Below, piece after piece: positions 35,164 to 43,373 of a DNA stretch of 64,000 nt. Below the pieces are notes generated by a model. That model saw nothing but the letters and a program-made list of their open reading frames with translations, searched no databases and was not told the DNA's origin. How positions within the stretch are numbered: the first letter of the stretch is position 1; each line of letters opens with the position of its first letter. Origin of the DNA: Mucilaginibacter aquariorum (lineage in GTDB: Bacteria; Bacteroidota; Bacteroidia; Sphingobacteriales; Sphingobacteriaceae); assembly GCF_024498135.1 (NCBI RefSeq), contig NZ_JANHOH010000008.1, positions 157,622-221,621 on the forward strand. Reading direction: 5' to 3'. Made by a program: the position numbers and the translations under genes.

Positions 35164-36480
35164 ATGAATATTAAAAAAATAATTTGCTTGATTTTTTGCG
35201 CTGCTATTTTTACTGCAGATGTACAAGCACAGGAAGCGCCTTTACTTACCCTAAAGGATGCTGTTGAAATAGCGTTAAAGAACAACTATAATATTAGGCT
35301 ATCGCAAAATAATGCTACCATAGCGGGTAATAATGTAACATTGGGTAACGCCGGTTTTTTACCTTTGATAACCGGCGATGCTGCCGTAAACAACAGCAGC
35401 CAAAAAATAAAGCAAACACGTAGCGATGGTACGGTTAACAACCTTACCGCAAATAACAGCAACAATAACTATGGTGTAAACCTTAACTGGACCATATTTG
35501 ATGGCTTTAACATGTTTGCCAATTACGACATGCTGAAGGAGCAGGATAAACTGGGAGCCATCCGCTTGCAGGATACCATACAAAGCACTGTAGCTAATGT
35601 TATAAATACCTACTACAACCTTATCAGCCAAACCGAGCAGATAAAAGCATTGCGTGGGGCTATAGAAATATCGCGCACGCAACTGCGGTACTCTAATGAT
35701 AAGTTTACGGTTGGCCGGGTATCAAAGCTTGACGTTTACAACGCACAGGTTAATCTGAATACTGATACTTCTAACCTGGTAATTCAATTGCAGCAGTATC
35801 GTACTACAAAGATCCAAATGAACCAGCTATTGGTACGCAACCTGCAAACCGATTTTGTGGTAGGCGATACCATTGTGGTAAACAATACCCTGGTATTGGG
35901 CGACATTATTGCCAAGGCACAAACGCAAAACCCGGATATATTATCGGCACAAATAAATAAACGCCTGGCCGAGATCAGCCTAAGGCAAGTAAAATCTACC
36001 CGTTACCCGGTAATTGGTGTAACATCGGGCTATACATTTAGCAATAGCAAAACACCGGCGGGCTTTACGCTTAGTCAAAACGCACATGGGTTTGCTTATG
36101 GCTTAACGGCATCTATCAATATATTCGACGGGTTAAACCAATGGCGCCGCGAGCGTAACGCTAAGTTGCAGATAGCCAATGCCGACCTTAGCCAAAAGCA
36201 GGTAATGCTGGATGTGGAAGCGCAGATAAGTAATTTTTATGTGGCTTATCTTTCCGGGCTCGATCTGATAAAGATAGGGCAGTCGAGCGTAGAGCTTGCC
36301 CGTAAAAATCTGGAGATCTCGTTAGAAAAATATAAAATAGGCAACATCACCCAATTAGAGATCCGCGAAGCGCAAAGGAACTACCTGGATGCGCAATCCA
36401 AGTTTTTTTCGGCACAATACCAGTCAAAAATGGCCGAAGTAACTCTACAGCAGATAACTAACAGTATAAATATTCAATAA
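35164..36480 (+). CDS. TolC-family outer membrane efflux protein
   Basis: 438 residues. Signal peptide about 1-22 (IFCAAIFTADVQAQ). Two outer-membrane efflux-protein repeats are visible, each starting with long helices (LTLKDAVEIALKNNYNIRLS and DIIAKAQTQNPDILSAQ) with Ala/Gln/Asn-rich coiled-coil sequence. The second repeat ends KIGNITQLEIREAQRNYLDA, the usual family signature. It forms the trimeric outer-membrane tunnel for the RND pump encoded 5 bp upstream. Confidence 0.95.
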   Translation: MNIKKIICLIFCAAIFTADVQAQEAPLLTLKDAVEIALKNNYNIRLSQNNATIAGNNVTLGNAGFLPLITGDAAVNNSSQKIKQTRSDGTVNNLTANNSNNNYGVNLNWTIFDGFNMFANYDMLKEQDKLGAIRLQDTIQSTVANVINTYYNLISQTEQIKALRGAIEISRTQLRYSNDKFTVGRVSKLDVYNAQVNLNTDTSNLVIQLQQYRTTKIQMNQLLVRNLQTDFVVGDTIVVNNTLVLGDIIAKAQTQNPDILSAQINKRLAEISLRQVKSTRYPVIGVTSGYTFSNSKTPAGFTLSQNAHGFAYGLTASINIFDGLNQWRRERNAKLQIANADLSQKQVMLDVEAQISNFYVAYLSGLDLIKIGQSSVELARKNLEISLEKYKIGNITQLEIREAQRNYLDAQSKFFSAQYQSKMAEVTLQQITNSINIQ

Positions 36481-36505
36481 TGTATATTTAATTGCATTAA
36501 AAGAT

Positions 36506-36513
36506 TATTTTTG
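36506..36513 (+). promoter_or_regulatory. -7 box TATTTTTG before the response-regulator gene
   Basis: Exact TAnnTTTG, three bases before the ATG at 36517. If used, transcription would begin at or next to the start codon. No TTG at the -33 distance. Confidence 0.35.
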
Positions 36514-36516
36514 GGC

Positions 36517-36900
36517 ATGCCTGTCCACTATAATACATGCTTGCTGATAGATGACAATTACATTGACAACTTTGTCACGCGTAAAATTTTGGAGAGCGCT
36601 AATTTTGCAGATAACATAATTGTATTACAATCAGCACACGATGCTATAGATGCTTTGCGCGATGGAAGCATTAAACCAAACGTAATTTTCCTGGATATCC
36701 GGATGCCCATGATGAGCGGTTTCGAATTTTTGCAGGAATATGAAGCGTTAGAGTTGGATAATAAAGAACGGGTGAAAATTTTTATGCTTTCATCATCCCT
36801 TGACCCAACCGATATGAACAATTCTAAAAGCAATAAGTATGTTGCGCAGTATGTTCATAAGCCGCTTACCCATCAGGCGCTTGAGGAACTTTGTACATGA
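36517..36900 (+). CDS. Single-domain response regulator (CheY-like receiver)
   Basis: 127 residues from the ATG at 36517; a TTG two codons upstream is possible. The whole protein is one receiver domain: acidic pair Asp12-Asp13, phospho-acceptor Asp60 (VIFLDIRMPMMSGFEFL), switch Ser92 and Lys115 in YVHKPLTH. There is no output domain, so it must act by protein contact. The sequence resembles the stand-alone receivers common in Sphingobacteriaceae. It overlaps the next gene by 4 bp (ATGA), so the two are translationally coupled. No cognate kinase is in the window other than the HTCS, which has its own receiver. Confidence 0.92.
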   Translation: MPVHYNTCLLIDDNYIDNFVTRKILESANFADNIIVLQSAHDAIDALRDGSIKPNVIFLDIRMPMMSGFEFLQEYEALELDNKERVKIFMLSSSLDPTDMNNSKSNKYVAQYVHKPLTHQALEELCT

Positions 36901-37760
36901 TATTAGTAGCAGACAGCGGATCATCAAAAACAGACTGGCTGCTATCCGTACCGGGGCAGCAAAACAAGGCATTCAAATCTGCCGGACTTAACCCATATTT
37001 TTTAACAGAAAAAGAAATAGCCAAGATATTAAAGGATCAGGTGCCTGATATGATAGCCCTGGCTTCGGATATTACCGAGATCTATTTTTTTGGCGCAGGG
37101 TGTTCCAGCCCCGATAGGCACGAGATCGTATCAAACGCCATTAGTAGTTTATTCCCCGATGCATATGTAAGTGTAGACAGCGACCTTTTGGCTTCGGCCT
37201 ATGCCACCTGTGGGCACGAGAAGGGGATCTGTTGTGTATTAGGCACCGGCTCAAACATTTCTTTTTTTGATGGTGAGGATATACACGATGGCCAGCACGG
37301 CTTAGGTTATGTTTTGGGCGATGAAGGATCGGGCACCTGGTTTGGTAAGGCTTTGATTACCGATTACCTGTACGGCAACATGCCCCACGATATTGCCGCT
37401 AAATTTAAGGCTGCTTATAATTTAACGAAGGCCGACGTTATTAAAAACGTGTACCAGAAAGCTCGGGCAAATTCTTATCTGGCAGCTTTTTCAAAGTTTT
37501 TAACAGAGATAAGAAGCACGGAATATGCGCAGGCCTTATTGCATAAAGGCTTTCTTGATTTTGTGGAGAGCAATATTAAATCGTATCCGCAGTATAATAA
37601 ATTCAAATGCCATTTTGTAGGTTCTATAGCCTATGTTTTTGCCGATGAGCTAAAAGCGATATGCGAGCAAAACGATGTGCATGTAGGCAAAATTATTCGC
37701 CAGCCCATAAATGACCTGCTGGAATTTATTATAAAAAGAGATACCCAGGCCCAGGTTTAG
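36897..37760 (+). CDS. N-acetylglucosamine kinase-like protein (BadF/BadG/BcrA/BcrD ATPase family)
   Basis: 287 residues from the ATG at 36897, which overlaps the stop of the receiver gene. ASKHA sugar-kinase fold: phosphate-1 motif ILVADSGSSKTDWLL, adenosine and phosphate-2 segments ICCVLGTGSNISFFDG and LGDEGSGTWFGK, and VGSIAYVF near the C-terminus. Family members phosphorylate GlcNAc or related amino sugars, for peptidoglycan recycling or chitin use. Its translational coupling to a receiver protein is unusual. It overlaps the convergent lipoprotein gene by 4 bp at the 3' end. Confidence 0.88.
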   Translation: MILVADSGSSKTDWLLSVPGQQNKAFKSAGLNPYFLTEKEIAKILKDQVPDMIALASDITEIYFFGAGCSSPDRHEIVSNAISSLFPDAYVSVDSDLLASAYATCGHEKGICCVLGTGSNISFFDGEDIHDGQHGLGYVLGDEGSGTWFGKALITDYLYGNMPHDIAAKFKAAYNLTKADVIKNVYQKARANSYLAAFSKFLTEIRSTEYAQALLHKGFLDFVESNIKSYPQYNKFKCHFVGSIAYVFADELKAICEQNDVHVGKIIRQPINDLLEFIIKRDTQAQV

Positions 37761-38188
37761 TTTTCTTTATAATTTACCTTCCAGTTCATTTTTATTAATT
37801 CTGGCTCAGAATATTTAAGCACTTTCAAATATTTGCCCATCGCGGATAACTGATCCATAGAATACAAGTCATCATATTTTTTAAGCGTATCTACAGAAAA
37901 TATAAAAAGGTATAATTTTTTGTCTTTCCCTTCTTCAATATATTGATGCCATGCATTTGCTTTGCCTCCAATGGTAAGGGTGTTTGTAGAATCAGGATTA
38001 ATAATAGTCCAATCAGCAATATAATAAGCAACGTTATTAGTTGTTGAAGGGGTGATAGAATTAGAATGCAAAACGGTAATTTTTTGCTTAGAACCGTTGT
38101 GGATTTCCAGCATATGATTAATGTAATGACATCCGGAGAAAAATAGATTTAACGCAAATAAAGCGAACCAAGGCCTGAAGTATTTCAT
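37757..38188 (-). CDS. Hypothetical lipoprotein
   Basis: 143 residues. Signal peptide ending in FFSGCHY, a lipobox with Cys near residue 20. The rest resembles a small beta-sandwich (QKITVLHSNSITPSTTNNVA, NPDSTNTLTIGGKANAWHQY, YLFIFSVDTLKKYDDLY). The last part has LYSMDQLSAMGKYLKVL, similar to the C-terminal helices of small Bacteroidota lipoproteins. No family recognised. Convergent with and overlapping the kinase gene by 4 bp. Confidence 0.7.
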   Translation of the reverse strand: MKYFRPWFALFALNLFFSGCHYINHMLEIHNGSKQKITVLHSNSITPSTTNNVAYYIADWTIINPDSTNTLTIGGKANAWHQYIEEGKDKKLYLFIFSVDTLKKYDDLYSMDQLSAMGKYLKVLKYSEPELIKMNWKVNYKEN

Positions 38189-38321
38189 AATAACGGTTTA
38201 AGTTAATACCCAAAACCGGATAATGTAACCCGTCGTAAACACCCCTTTATTTGTCGCCTTTGCACCTGCTGCTGCAAACTAAAAAGGCCGAACTTTACTT
38301 CTATATTAAACTGAGGTAATT

Positions 38322-38891
38322 ATGAGAAAGCTAATTTTATCGATGCAGGTTACGCTGGATGGCTACGTAGAAGGCCCTAACGGCGATATGAGCTGGATGC
38401 AGACAGATAATGATAATGAATGGGATGATATGTTTGAAAACCTGCAAAGCGTTGATCTTTTCCTGGTAGGCGCCGGGATGTGGACCGGGTACAGGGACTA
38501 CTGGAAGCAAGCACTTGCCGACCCCAATTTTTCTGCCGACGAAGTGAAATATGCAAAGCTGGCTGAAAAAACGCGACACATTGTTTTTTCGAAAACGTTG
38601 AAAGATGCCGGATGGGAGAATGCCAGTATCAATAACGGCGATTTAGCTACCGAGGTTAAAAAGCTAAAAGAACAGCCCGGAAAAGATATAATGACATTTG
38701 GTGGGGCTTCGTTTGCTGTGTCGTTAGTAGATAGTGGCCTGATTGATGAATATCGCCTTACAATAAACCCGGCAATTTTGGGTGGTGGCAAATCATTCTT
38801 TCATCATTTAAAAAACAACCACAAACTGCAATTGGCAAACGTAAATAAGATTGGCCAGTTAGTGACACTCACTTATAAGCAACTAAGTTAA
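38322..38891 (+). CDS. Dihydrofolate reductase family protein (RibD C-terminal type)
   Basis: 189 residues. Begins RKLILSMQVTLDGYVEGPNG, the usual opening of the RibD-C/DHFR-like family (YyaP/YwjB type), with the NADPH-binding segments FLVGAGMWTGY and IMTFGGASFAVSLVDSGLID, and ends RLTINPAILGGGKSFF. Cytoplasmic reductase of unknown substrate. Not likely to be the true folate enzyme, because the folate-binding signature of FolA is absent. No operon partner. Confidence 0.9.
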   Translation: MRKLILSMQVTLDGYVEGPNGDMSWMQTDNDNEWDDMFENLQSVDLFLVGAGMWTGYRDYWKQALADPNFSADEVKYAKLAEKTRHIVFSKTLKDAGWENASINNGDLATEVKKLKEQPGKDIMTFGGASFAVSLVDSGLIDEYRLTINPAILGGGKSFFHHLKNNHKLQLANVNKIGQLVTLTYKQLS

Positions 38892-38909
38892 GACGATAAT
38901 GAAGACCGC

Positions 38910-38938
38910 AAAAACGCCGGGCGAACAATAACCCGGCG
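38910..38938 (-). terminator. Terminator of the DUF6984-like gene
   Basis: Stem CGCCGGG / CCCGGCG with a 10-nt loop. On the minus strand it is followed by a T run, so it serves the gene at 38948-39274 and perhaps the lnt transcript. Confidence 0.75.
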
Positions 38939-38947
38939 AATTAGTGG

Positions 38948-39274
38948 CTATTGATATGGCGGTACTGGAAATTGTTTTAACGGTGAAAAATCAGCTTTGA
39001 AAACATCAAGTTCAAAGAGCTCTTCGTCTGTGCCCAATAGTAGTGATATAAATAAAGGAATGCCATCCATGTCATACAGATCTATTATGGCAATATCTTC
39101 TTTCATTATAATTTTTTCTGTAGATGTTGATATGAATTTTAAACTACCCATTCCGCCATCATTCATTTCTTCAACCATCAAATGAGGCAGTTTATTAATA
39201 AAATAGTCTCGTTTAGGACTGTCTTTAAGCAAATGAATAATCAATTCTTGCTCTGCTTTTTTTAATGGCCTCAT
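38948..39274 (-). CDS. Hypothetical protein, DUF6984-like
   Basis: 108 residues, cytoplasmic, acidic. The opening MRPLKKAEQELIIHLLK and the central strand pattern (GSLKFISTSTEKI, AIIDLYDMDGIPLFISLLL, TDEELFELDVFKADFSPL) fit the DUF6984 family, which has no known function; this call is from memory and moderate. It starts 1 bp after the lnt stop, so it is the second gene of an lnt operon. Confidence 0.65.
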   Translation of the reverse strand: MRPLKKAEQELIIHLLKDSPKRDYFINKLPHLMVEEMNDGGMGSLKFISTSTEKIIMKEDIAIIDLYDMDGIPLFISLLLGTDEELFELDVFKADFSPLKQFPVPPYQ

Positions 39275-39275
39275 C

Positions 39276-40889
39276 TTAATGGTTAAAACCCTTCTTTATC
39301 CCAATTAAAAATATCCCCAATACCGCTAAAATACTCGCCAACTTTGGCAGGTAATCGCCGTATTCAACATAAAAGGTAATGTCCGAATTTAGATTAATAT
39401 TCTGTTTAAGCGCGGTGCGTACCCACCATTTACTTTGCTGAACAATATCGCCACGTTGATTAATAAGAGCGGAGATGCCTGTATTGGCAGAGCGGCAAAC
39501 CCATCTGCGCGTTTCAATAGCGCGTAGTTTGGCGTAATCAAGGTGCTGGTCCTTACCCGATGTGTTTTCCCACCAGCCGTCGTTGGTAATAATGGCGATG
39601 AACTGGGCACCCTGTTTAACATACTTTGATACCCACCCGCCCCAGATAGATTCATAGCAAATAACGGGTGCGGCACCTATCCCGCTTTGCGAATAAAACA
39701 CTGTAGGCTCGGTTTGCAGGCCATAATTGCCTGTTGCGCCCCCCAAATGCTCGAATGCCGGCTTTAAAAAAAATAAGGCATTACCAAATGGCATAGATTC
39801 TGCGCCGGGCACCAGGCGAGATTTGTGGTAGAATTGCACCTTAGACGAATTTTCGATATTGATAGCCGCGCTAAACCTATCATAAAACACCCCCGGTTGA
39901 TCTGGCATTGGGCTGGCGGTTTTAGTGGCGCGTTTGGTGTAAAACTTATGTGTTTCGCCGCCGGTTAAAACATTGGCATTTTTAAATCTGTTTAAAAATT
40001 TCCTCACCTGCAGATAGCTGTTTTCCGTATAGATACGGTCCTCATCCATATCCTGCGAAAGGGCGGTTTCGGGCCATATAAAATACTCGGTATTACGTTG
40101 CCCGATAGAATCTGACAGATGCGTAAGCGTGGCTATCTGGTCGTAAACGGGGATGGTGCCTTCTTTTTCGTAAGGGTCGATATTTGGCTGTACCACCACA
40201 ATATTCGACGGATTAGTCTGCTCTTTATAGCTATAATATTTATAAAGCGATAAACCCAAGGGCAGTATCAGCACTAAAGTAAAACTGATAATGAGCTTTT
40301 TGCGGGTTTGTGTTGCCTGCGCTTCCCGCAAGCCTACATACAATAAGAATAGCAAAATGTTAATAGCCCAGACCCAGATAGTACCGCCATAAACGCCGGT
40401 ATATTCATACCACTGTATCCATTTGTGCGATGTAGCAAAGCCATTACCTAAAGTCATCCATGGGAAGTTTAAATCCCAGCTTTGATGCAGGTATTCGTAA
40501 CCTATCCAAAAACAAACCAATGCTATCAATGAAATGGAGCGACTGGTAATCAACCTCAATCTGTAATACAACCAGCAAGCCGTAGCCATCAACAATGGCC
40601 CAAGCGCATAGGGGATAAGGGTTAAAGGCACTGCCACAACCGGGCCTATGATTTTTAAAGAATTGTATACCCAGTAAACACAAAGCGTATTCCAAATAAA
40701 GAACCCGATGAACGTGGTATTAAAGATCTTTTTCCCTTTACCGGTAACTGTAGATTGGATAATGTTTTCCATTGCCAGCAGCATAGGCACCAGCCCAACA
40801 AACAAAAAGAAAGTGGTGTATGGTGTAGGCGGCCAGGCTATCCAAAGTAGTAAGCCCGAGAATATGGAGAGTAATAGGTTTCTTTTCAT
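39276..40889 (-). CDS. lnt: Apolipoprotein N-acyltransferase
   Basis: 537 residues. Several N-terminal membrane helices (LLSIFSGLLLWIAWPPTPYT, then PVVAVPLTLIPYALGPLLMA and others) precede a periplasmic nitrilase-type domain (about 215-500). The catalytic triad is visible as Glu in FIWPETALS, Lys in FYHKSRLVPGAE and Cys in PVICYESIWGG. A final membrane helix follows (LASILAVLGIFLIGI). It adds the third acyl chain to lipoproteins, fitting the many lipoproteins in the window. A DUF6984-like gene follows 1 bp downstream. Confidence 0.95.
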   Translation of the reverse strand: MKRNLLLSIFSGLLLWIAWPPTPYTTFFLFVGLVPMLLAMENIIQSTVTGKGKKIFNTTFIGFFIWNTLCVYWVYNSLKIIGPVVAVPLTLIPYALGPLLMATACWLYYRLRLITSRSISLIALVCFWIGYEYLHQSWDLNFPWMTLGNGFATSHKWIQWYEYTGVYGGTIWVWAINILLFLLYVGLREAQATQTRKKLIISFTLVLILPLGLSLYKYYSYKEQTNPSNIVVVQPNIDPYEKEGTIPVYDQIATLTHLSDSIGQRNTEYFIWPETALSQDMDEDRIYTENSYLQVRKFLNRFKNANVLTGGETHKFYTKRATKTASPMPDQPGVFYDRFSAAINIENSSKVQFYHKSRLVPGAESMPFGNALFFLKPAFEHLGGATGNYGLQTEPTVFYSQSGIGAAPVICYESIWGGWVSKYVKQGAQFIAIITNDGWWENTSGKDQHLDYAKLRAIETRRWVCRSANTGISALINQRGDIVQQSKWWVRTALKQNINLNSDITFYVEYGDYLPKLASILAVLGIFLIGIKKGFNH

Positions 40890-40915
40890 TTGTTATTTCG
40901 TTCTGTAACTAAACC

Positions 40916-40999
40916 CGTCATTGCGAGGTACGAAGCGATCTCCTGATATGCTAAGTGGTGATGCAAAGTCGGGAGATTGCTTCGTACCTCGCAATGACG
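40916..40999. repeat. Long palindromic intergenic repeat
   Basis: Near-perfect inverted repeat of about 28 bp per arm: the left arm begins CGTCATTGCGAGGTACGAAG (40916) and the right arm ends CTTCGTACCTCGCAATGACG (40999), with a 27-nt centre. There is one mismatch in the inner GATCTCC/GGAGATT part. No coding frame. Sits between lnt (start side) and the rsmI 3' end. The GTCATTGCGAGG...CAATGAC type is, from memory, a widespread dispersed repeat in several bacterial phyla. Confidence 0.8.
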
Positions 41000-41013
41000 C
41001 GTGGAGTAAGATT

Positions 41014-41748
41014 TTAATCCTCTTCCTCCTCATCCGCATACTTCCTTTTCTTTTTATCACCCTCAACAGGTGCAGCACCGGCAACACACATCACAAATTC
41101 GCCTTTTAGCGGGTGTGTTTCAAAATAGGTTTTTACCTCGGTAACCGTTCCCCTAACCGTTTCCTCAAACATTTTTGTCAGCTCGCGCGATACGGATAGC
41201 TGTCTGTCGGCACCAAAAAAGGTAGCCATTTCATCCAGCGTTTTCAATAAACGGTGCGGCGACTCGTAAAGTATAATGGTACGTTCTTCTGTAGCCAGGA
41301 ATTTATAACGGGTTTGGCGGCCCTTTTTCAATGGCAAAAACCCTTCAAAACAAAACTTATCGGTAGGGAAACCAGAGTTAACCAGCGCCGGCACAAAAGC
41401 GGTTGCGCCGGGCAGGCATTCTACCGCTATGTTAAATTTCAAGGCCTCGCGCACCAGGTAAAAACCCGGGTCGGATATGGCGGGCGTGCCTGCATCAGAT
41501 ATCAGTGCAATGTTTTGCCCCATCAGCAGGAATTTAATGATCTCGTTGCTGGATTGATGCTCGTTATGCTGATGATGCGCGAATACCTTATTCTGGATAT
41601 CAAAATGTTTCAGCATCGGCGCCGATGTACGGGTATCCTCGGCCAGTATCAGGTCGGCCTCTTTTAAAATGCGGATGGCCCTAAAGGTCATATCCTCCAG
41701 GTTACCGATAGGGGTGGGTACTAAGTATAGTTTGCCGGTGTTGCTCAT
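41014..41748 (-). CDS. rsmI: 16S rRNA (cytidine(1402)-2'-O)-methyltransferase
   Basis: 244 residues from the ATG at 41748 (MSNTGKLYLVPTPIGNLEDM). The frame extends 15 codons upstream into a palindromic repeat and is rejected there. SAM-dependent tetrapyrrole-methylase fold: LYLVPTPIGNLEDMTFRA, EDTRTSAPMLKHF, ALISDAGTPAISDPGF, and ILYESPHRLLKTL are all RsmI signatures. It 2'-O-methylates C1402 in the ribosomal decoding centre. The C-terminus is lengthened by about 15 charged residues (DKKKRKYADEEEED), which may be species-specific. Divergent from serS. Confidence 0.95.
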   Translation of the reverse strand: MSNTGKLYLVPTPIGNLEDMTFRAIRILKEADLILAEDTRTSAPMLKHFDIQNKVFAHHQHNEHQSSNEIIKFLLMGQNIALISDAGTPAISDPGFYLVREALKFNIAVECLPGATAFVPALVNSGFPTDKFCFEGFLPLKKGRQTRYKFLATEERTIILYESPHRLLKTLDEMATFFGADRQLSVSRELTKMFEETVRGTVTEVKTYFETHPLKGEFVMCVAGAAPVEGDKKKRKYADEEEED

Positions 41749-41757
41749 AAATTCGCG

Positions 41758-41830
41758 GTCGATAGTCCATAGACGATGGACCATAGCCGCCAACAGAAAA
41801 TCTATCGACTATGGACCATGGACTATCGAC
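41758..41830. repeat. Palindromic repeat between rsmI and serS
   Basis: Outer arms GTCGATAGTCCAT (41758-41770) and ATGGACTATCGAC (41818-41830), perfect 13 bp. Inner arms ATGGACCATAG and CTATGGACCAT match imperfectly. The serS -7 box starts 7 bp beyond the element, so it may shape the divergent promoter. It also creates false N-terminal extensions on both flanking genes. Confidence 0.75.
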
Positions 41831-41837
41831 TTATTTA

Positions 41838-41845
41838 TATCTTTG
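41838..41845 (+). promoter_or_regulatory. -7 box TATCTTTG before serS
   Basis: Exact TAnnTTTG, 18 bp before the serS ATG; predicted leader of about 14 nt. The -33 position falls in the palindromic repeat and has no TTG. Confidence 0.4.
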
Positions 41846-41863
41846 CCTTTTAAAATAAAATCA

Positions 41864-43135
41864 ATGCTGCAAGTTAGTTATATCCGCGATAACAGGGAAC
41901 AGGTTTTAGAACGTTTGGCTGTAAAAAATTTCAAACAGCCCGAATTGGTAGACGAGGTGATTGGCTTAGACGAGAAACGCCGCCAAACACAGAACCAACT
42001 GGATACCGTTTCATCGCAATCTAACGCGGCTGCCAAACAAATTGGCGAGCTGATGCGCACCGGTAAAAAAGACGAGGCAGAAGCCATAAAAGCCAATACC
42101 GGCAAATGGAAAGAAGAAGGCAAACAGCTTGGCGAACAATTATTCGCGCTGGAAGCCGAACTGCAGGATAAGCTGGTTTTGTTACCCAACCTGCCGCATT
42201 CATCGGTGCCAAAAGGTATAACGCCCGAGGAAAACGAGGTGGTACTCCAGAATGGAAGCATCCCCGAACTGCCTGCCAATGCTTTACCGCACTGGGAGCT
42301 GGCCGCTAAATATAATTTGATAGATTTTGAACTGGGTGTTAAAATAACCGGCGCCGGTTTCCCTGTTTATAAAAATAAAGGTGCCAAACTGCAACGCGCG
42401 CTCATCAACTTTTTTATTGATGAGGCCGAAAAAGCGGGTTATAGCGAGGTGAGCGTACCATTAATGGTGAACGCGGCATCGGGGTTTGGAACAGGACAAT
42501 TACCCGATAAAGAAGGGCAAATGTATCATGTAGGTATTGATGACCTATACCTGATCCCCACTGCCGAAGTGCCTGTAACCAACCTTTACCGTGACGTGAT
42601 CCTGAAGGGTGAAGAACTGCCGGTTAAAAACTGCGGACATACACCTTGTTTCCGCCGCGAGGCAGGTTCATACGGTGCGCATGTGCGCGGTTTGAACCGC
42701 CTGCACCAGTTTGACAAGGTAGAGATAGTACAGATAGTACACCCGGATAGATCATACGAGGTGTTGGAAGAAATGAGCACCCATGTGCAAAGCTTGCTGC
42801 AAAAGCTTGGTTTGCCTTACCGTGTATTGCGCCTTTGCGGTGGCGATATGGGTTTTACCAGTGCCTTAACCTATGATATGGAAACCTGGAGCGCCGCGCA
42901 GCAACGCTGGTTAGAAGTTTCATCTGTATCAAACTTTGAAACCTTCCAGAGTAACCGCCTGAAACTACGTTTCCGTAATGCCGAAGGTAAAACACAGTTA
43001 GCCCACACGCTAAATGGCAGTGCATTGGCCCTGCCGCGTATCGTAGCTACTTTGTTAGAGAATAACCAAACTGATAAAGGTATTAAAGTGCCGGAAGCCC
43101 TTGTGCCTTATACTAAGTTTGAGTGGATAGATTAG
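41864..43135 (+). CDS. serS: Serine-tRNA ligase
   Basis: 423 residues from the ATG at 41864 (MLQVSYIRDNREQVLERL), the family's normal length. The frame reads 65 codons further upstream through a palindromic repeat. The N-terminal coiled-coil arm spans about 30-105. Class II motifs follow: motif 2 with CFRREAGSYGAHVRGLNRLHQF, preceded by the TAEVPVTNLY serine-site segment, and motif 3 near FRNAEGKTQLAHTLNGSALALPR. Charges tRNA-Ser and tRNA-Sec. The gene is alone in its transcript; a repeat and a terminator follow. Confidence 0.97.
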   Translation: MLQVSYIRDNREQVLERLAVKNFKQPELVDEVIGLDEKRRQTQNQLDTVSSQSNAAAKQIGELMRTGKKDEAEAIKANTGKWKEEGKQLGEQLFALEAELQDKLVLLPNLPHSSVPKGITPEENEVVLQNGSIPELPANALPHWELAAKYNLIDFELGVKITGAGFPVYKNKGAKLQRALINFFIDEAEKAGYSEVSVPLMVNAASGFGTGQLPDKEGQMYHVGIDDLYLIPTAEVPVTNLYRDVILKGEELPVKNCGHTPCFRREAGSYGAHVRGLNRLHQFDKVEIVQIVHPDRSYEVLEEMSTHVQSLLQKLGLPYRVLRLCGGDMGFTSALTYDMETWSAAQQRWLEVSSVSNFETFQSNRLKLRFRNAEGKTQLAHTLNGSALALPRIVATLLENNQTDKGIKVPEALVPYTKFEWID

Positions 43136-43153
43136 GTAATTATTAACCTTACC

Positions 43154-43246
43154 TGTCATCCTGAACGATAGTGAAGGATCTAATAATGAATTGACATGTC
43201 GGCGACGTGGCGGCGAATAGATGCTTCACTATCGTTCAGCATGACA
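43154..43246. repeat. Palindromic repeat downstream of serS
   Basis: Arms begin TGTCATCCTGAACGATAGTG (43154) and end CACTATCGTTCAGCATGACA (43246), about 20-27 bp with a few mismatches, enclosing about 40 nt. Different family from the other three palindromic repeats here, though CATCCTGAACG...CGTTCAGCATGAC elements are again a widespread type. Confidence 0.78.
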
Positions 43247-43257
43247 AAAGAGTAAAC

Positions 43258-43287
43258 AAGAAAAGCCGGCATTTGCCGGCTTTTCTT
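43258..43287. terminator. Bidirectional terminator
   Basis: Perfect 13-bp stem AAGAAAAGCCGGC / GCCGGCTTTTCTT with ATTT loop, between convergent serS and the serine hydrolase gene. Confidence 0.9.
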
Positions 43288-43339
43288 GTTATTTCGAACG
43301 AGAGTAAATATTGTCCATATCCAGGACAATTTAGTGCCT

Positions 43340-43373
43340 TTTAAGGGCGATTTAAAGTCGTTTAAGGGCGATT
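43340..43373. repeat. Two-copy direct repeat, 21-bp period
   Basis: TTTAAGGGCGATT at 43340-43352 and 43361-43373; the second copy covers two bases of the stop codon of the serine hydrolase gene. Possibly a remnant of local duplication at the 3' end of that gene. Confidence 0.6.

Noticed and set aside
41669..41863. 65-codon N-terminal extension of serS
   Set aside because: It runs through rsmI codons on the opposite strand and through a palindromic repeat; SerS from 41864 has the normal length and start.
28753..43246. CRISPR array or insertion sequence, considered because of several palindromic repeats
   Set aside because: The repeats are of four different sequences, single copies, not regularly spaced, with no cas or transposase genes.
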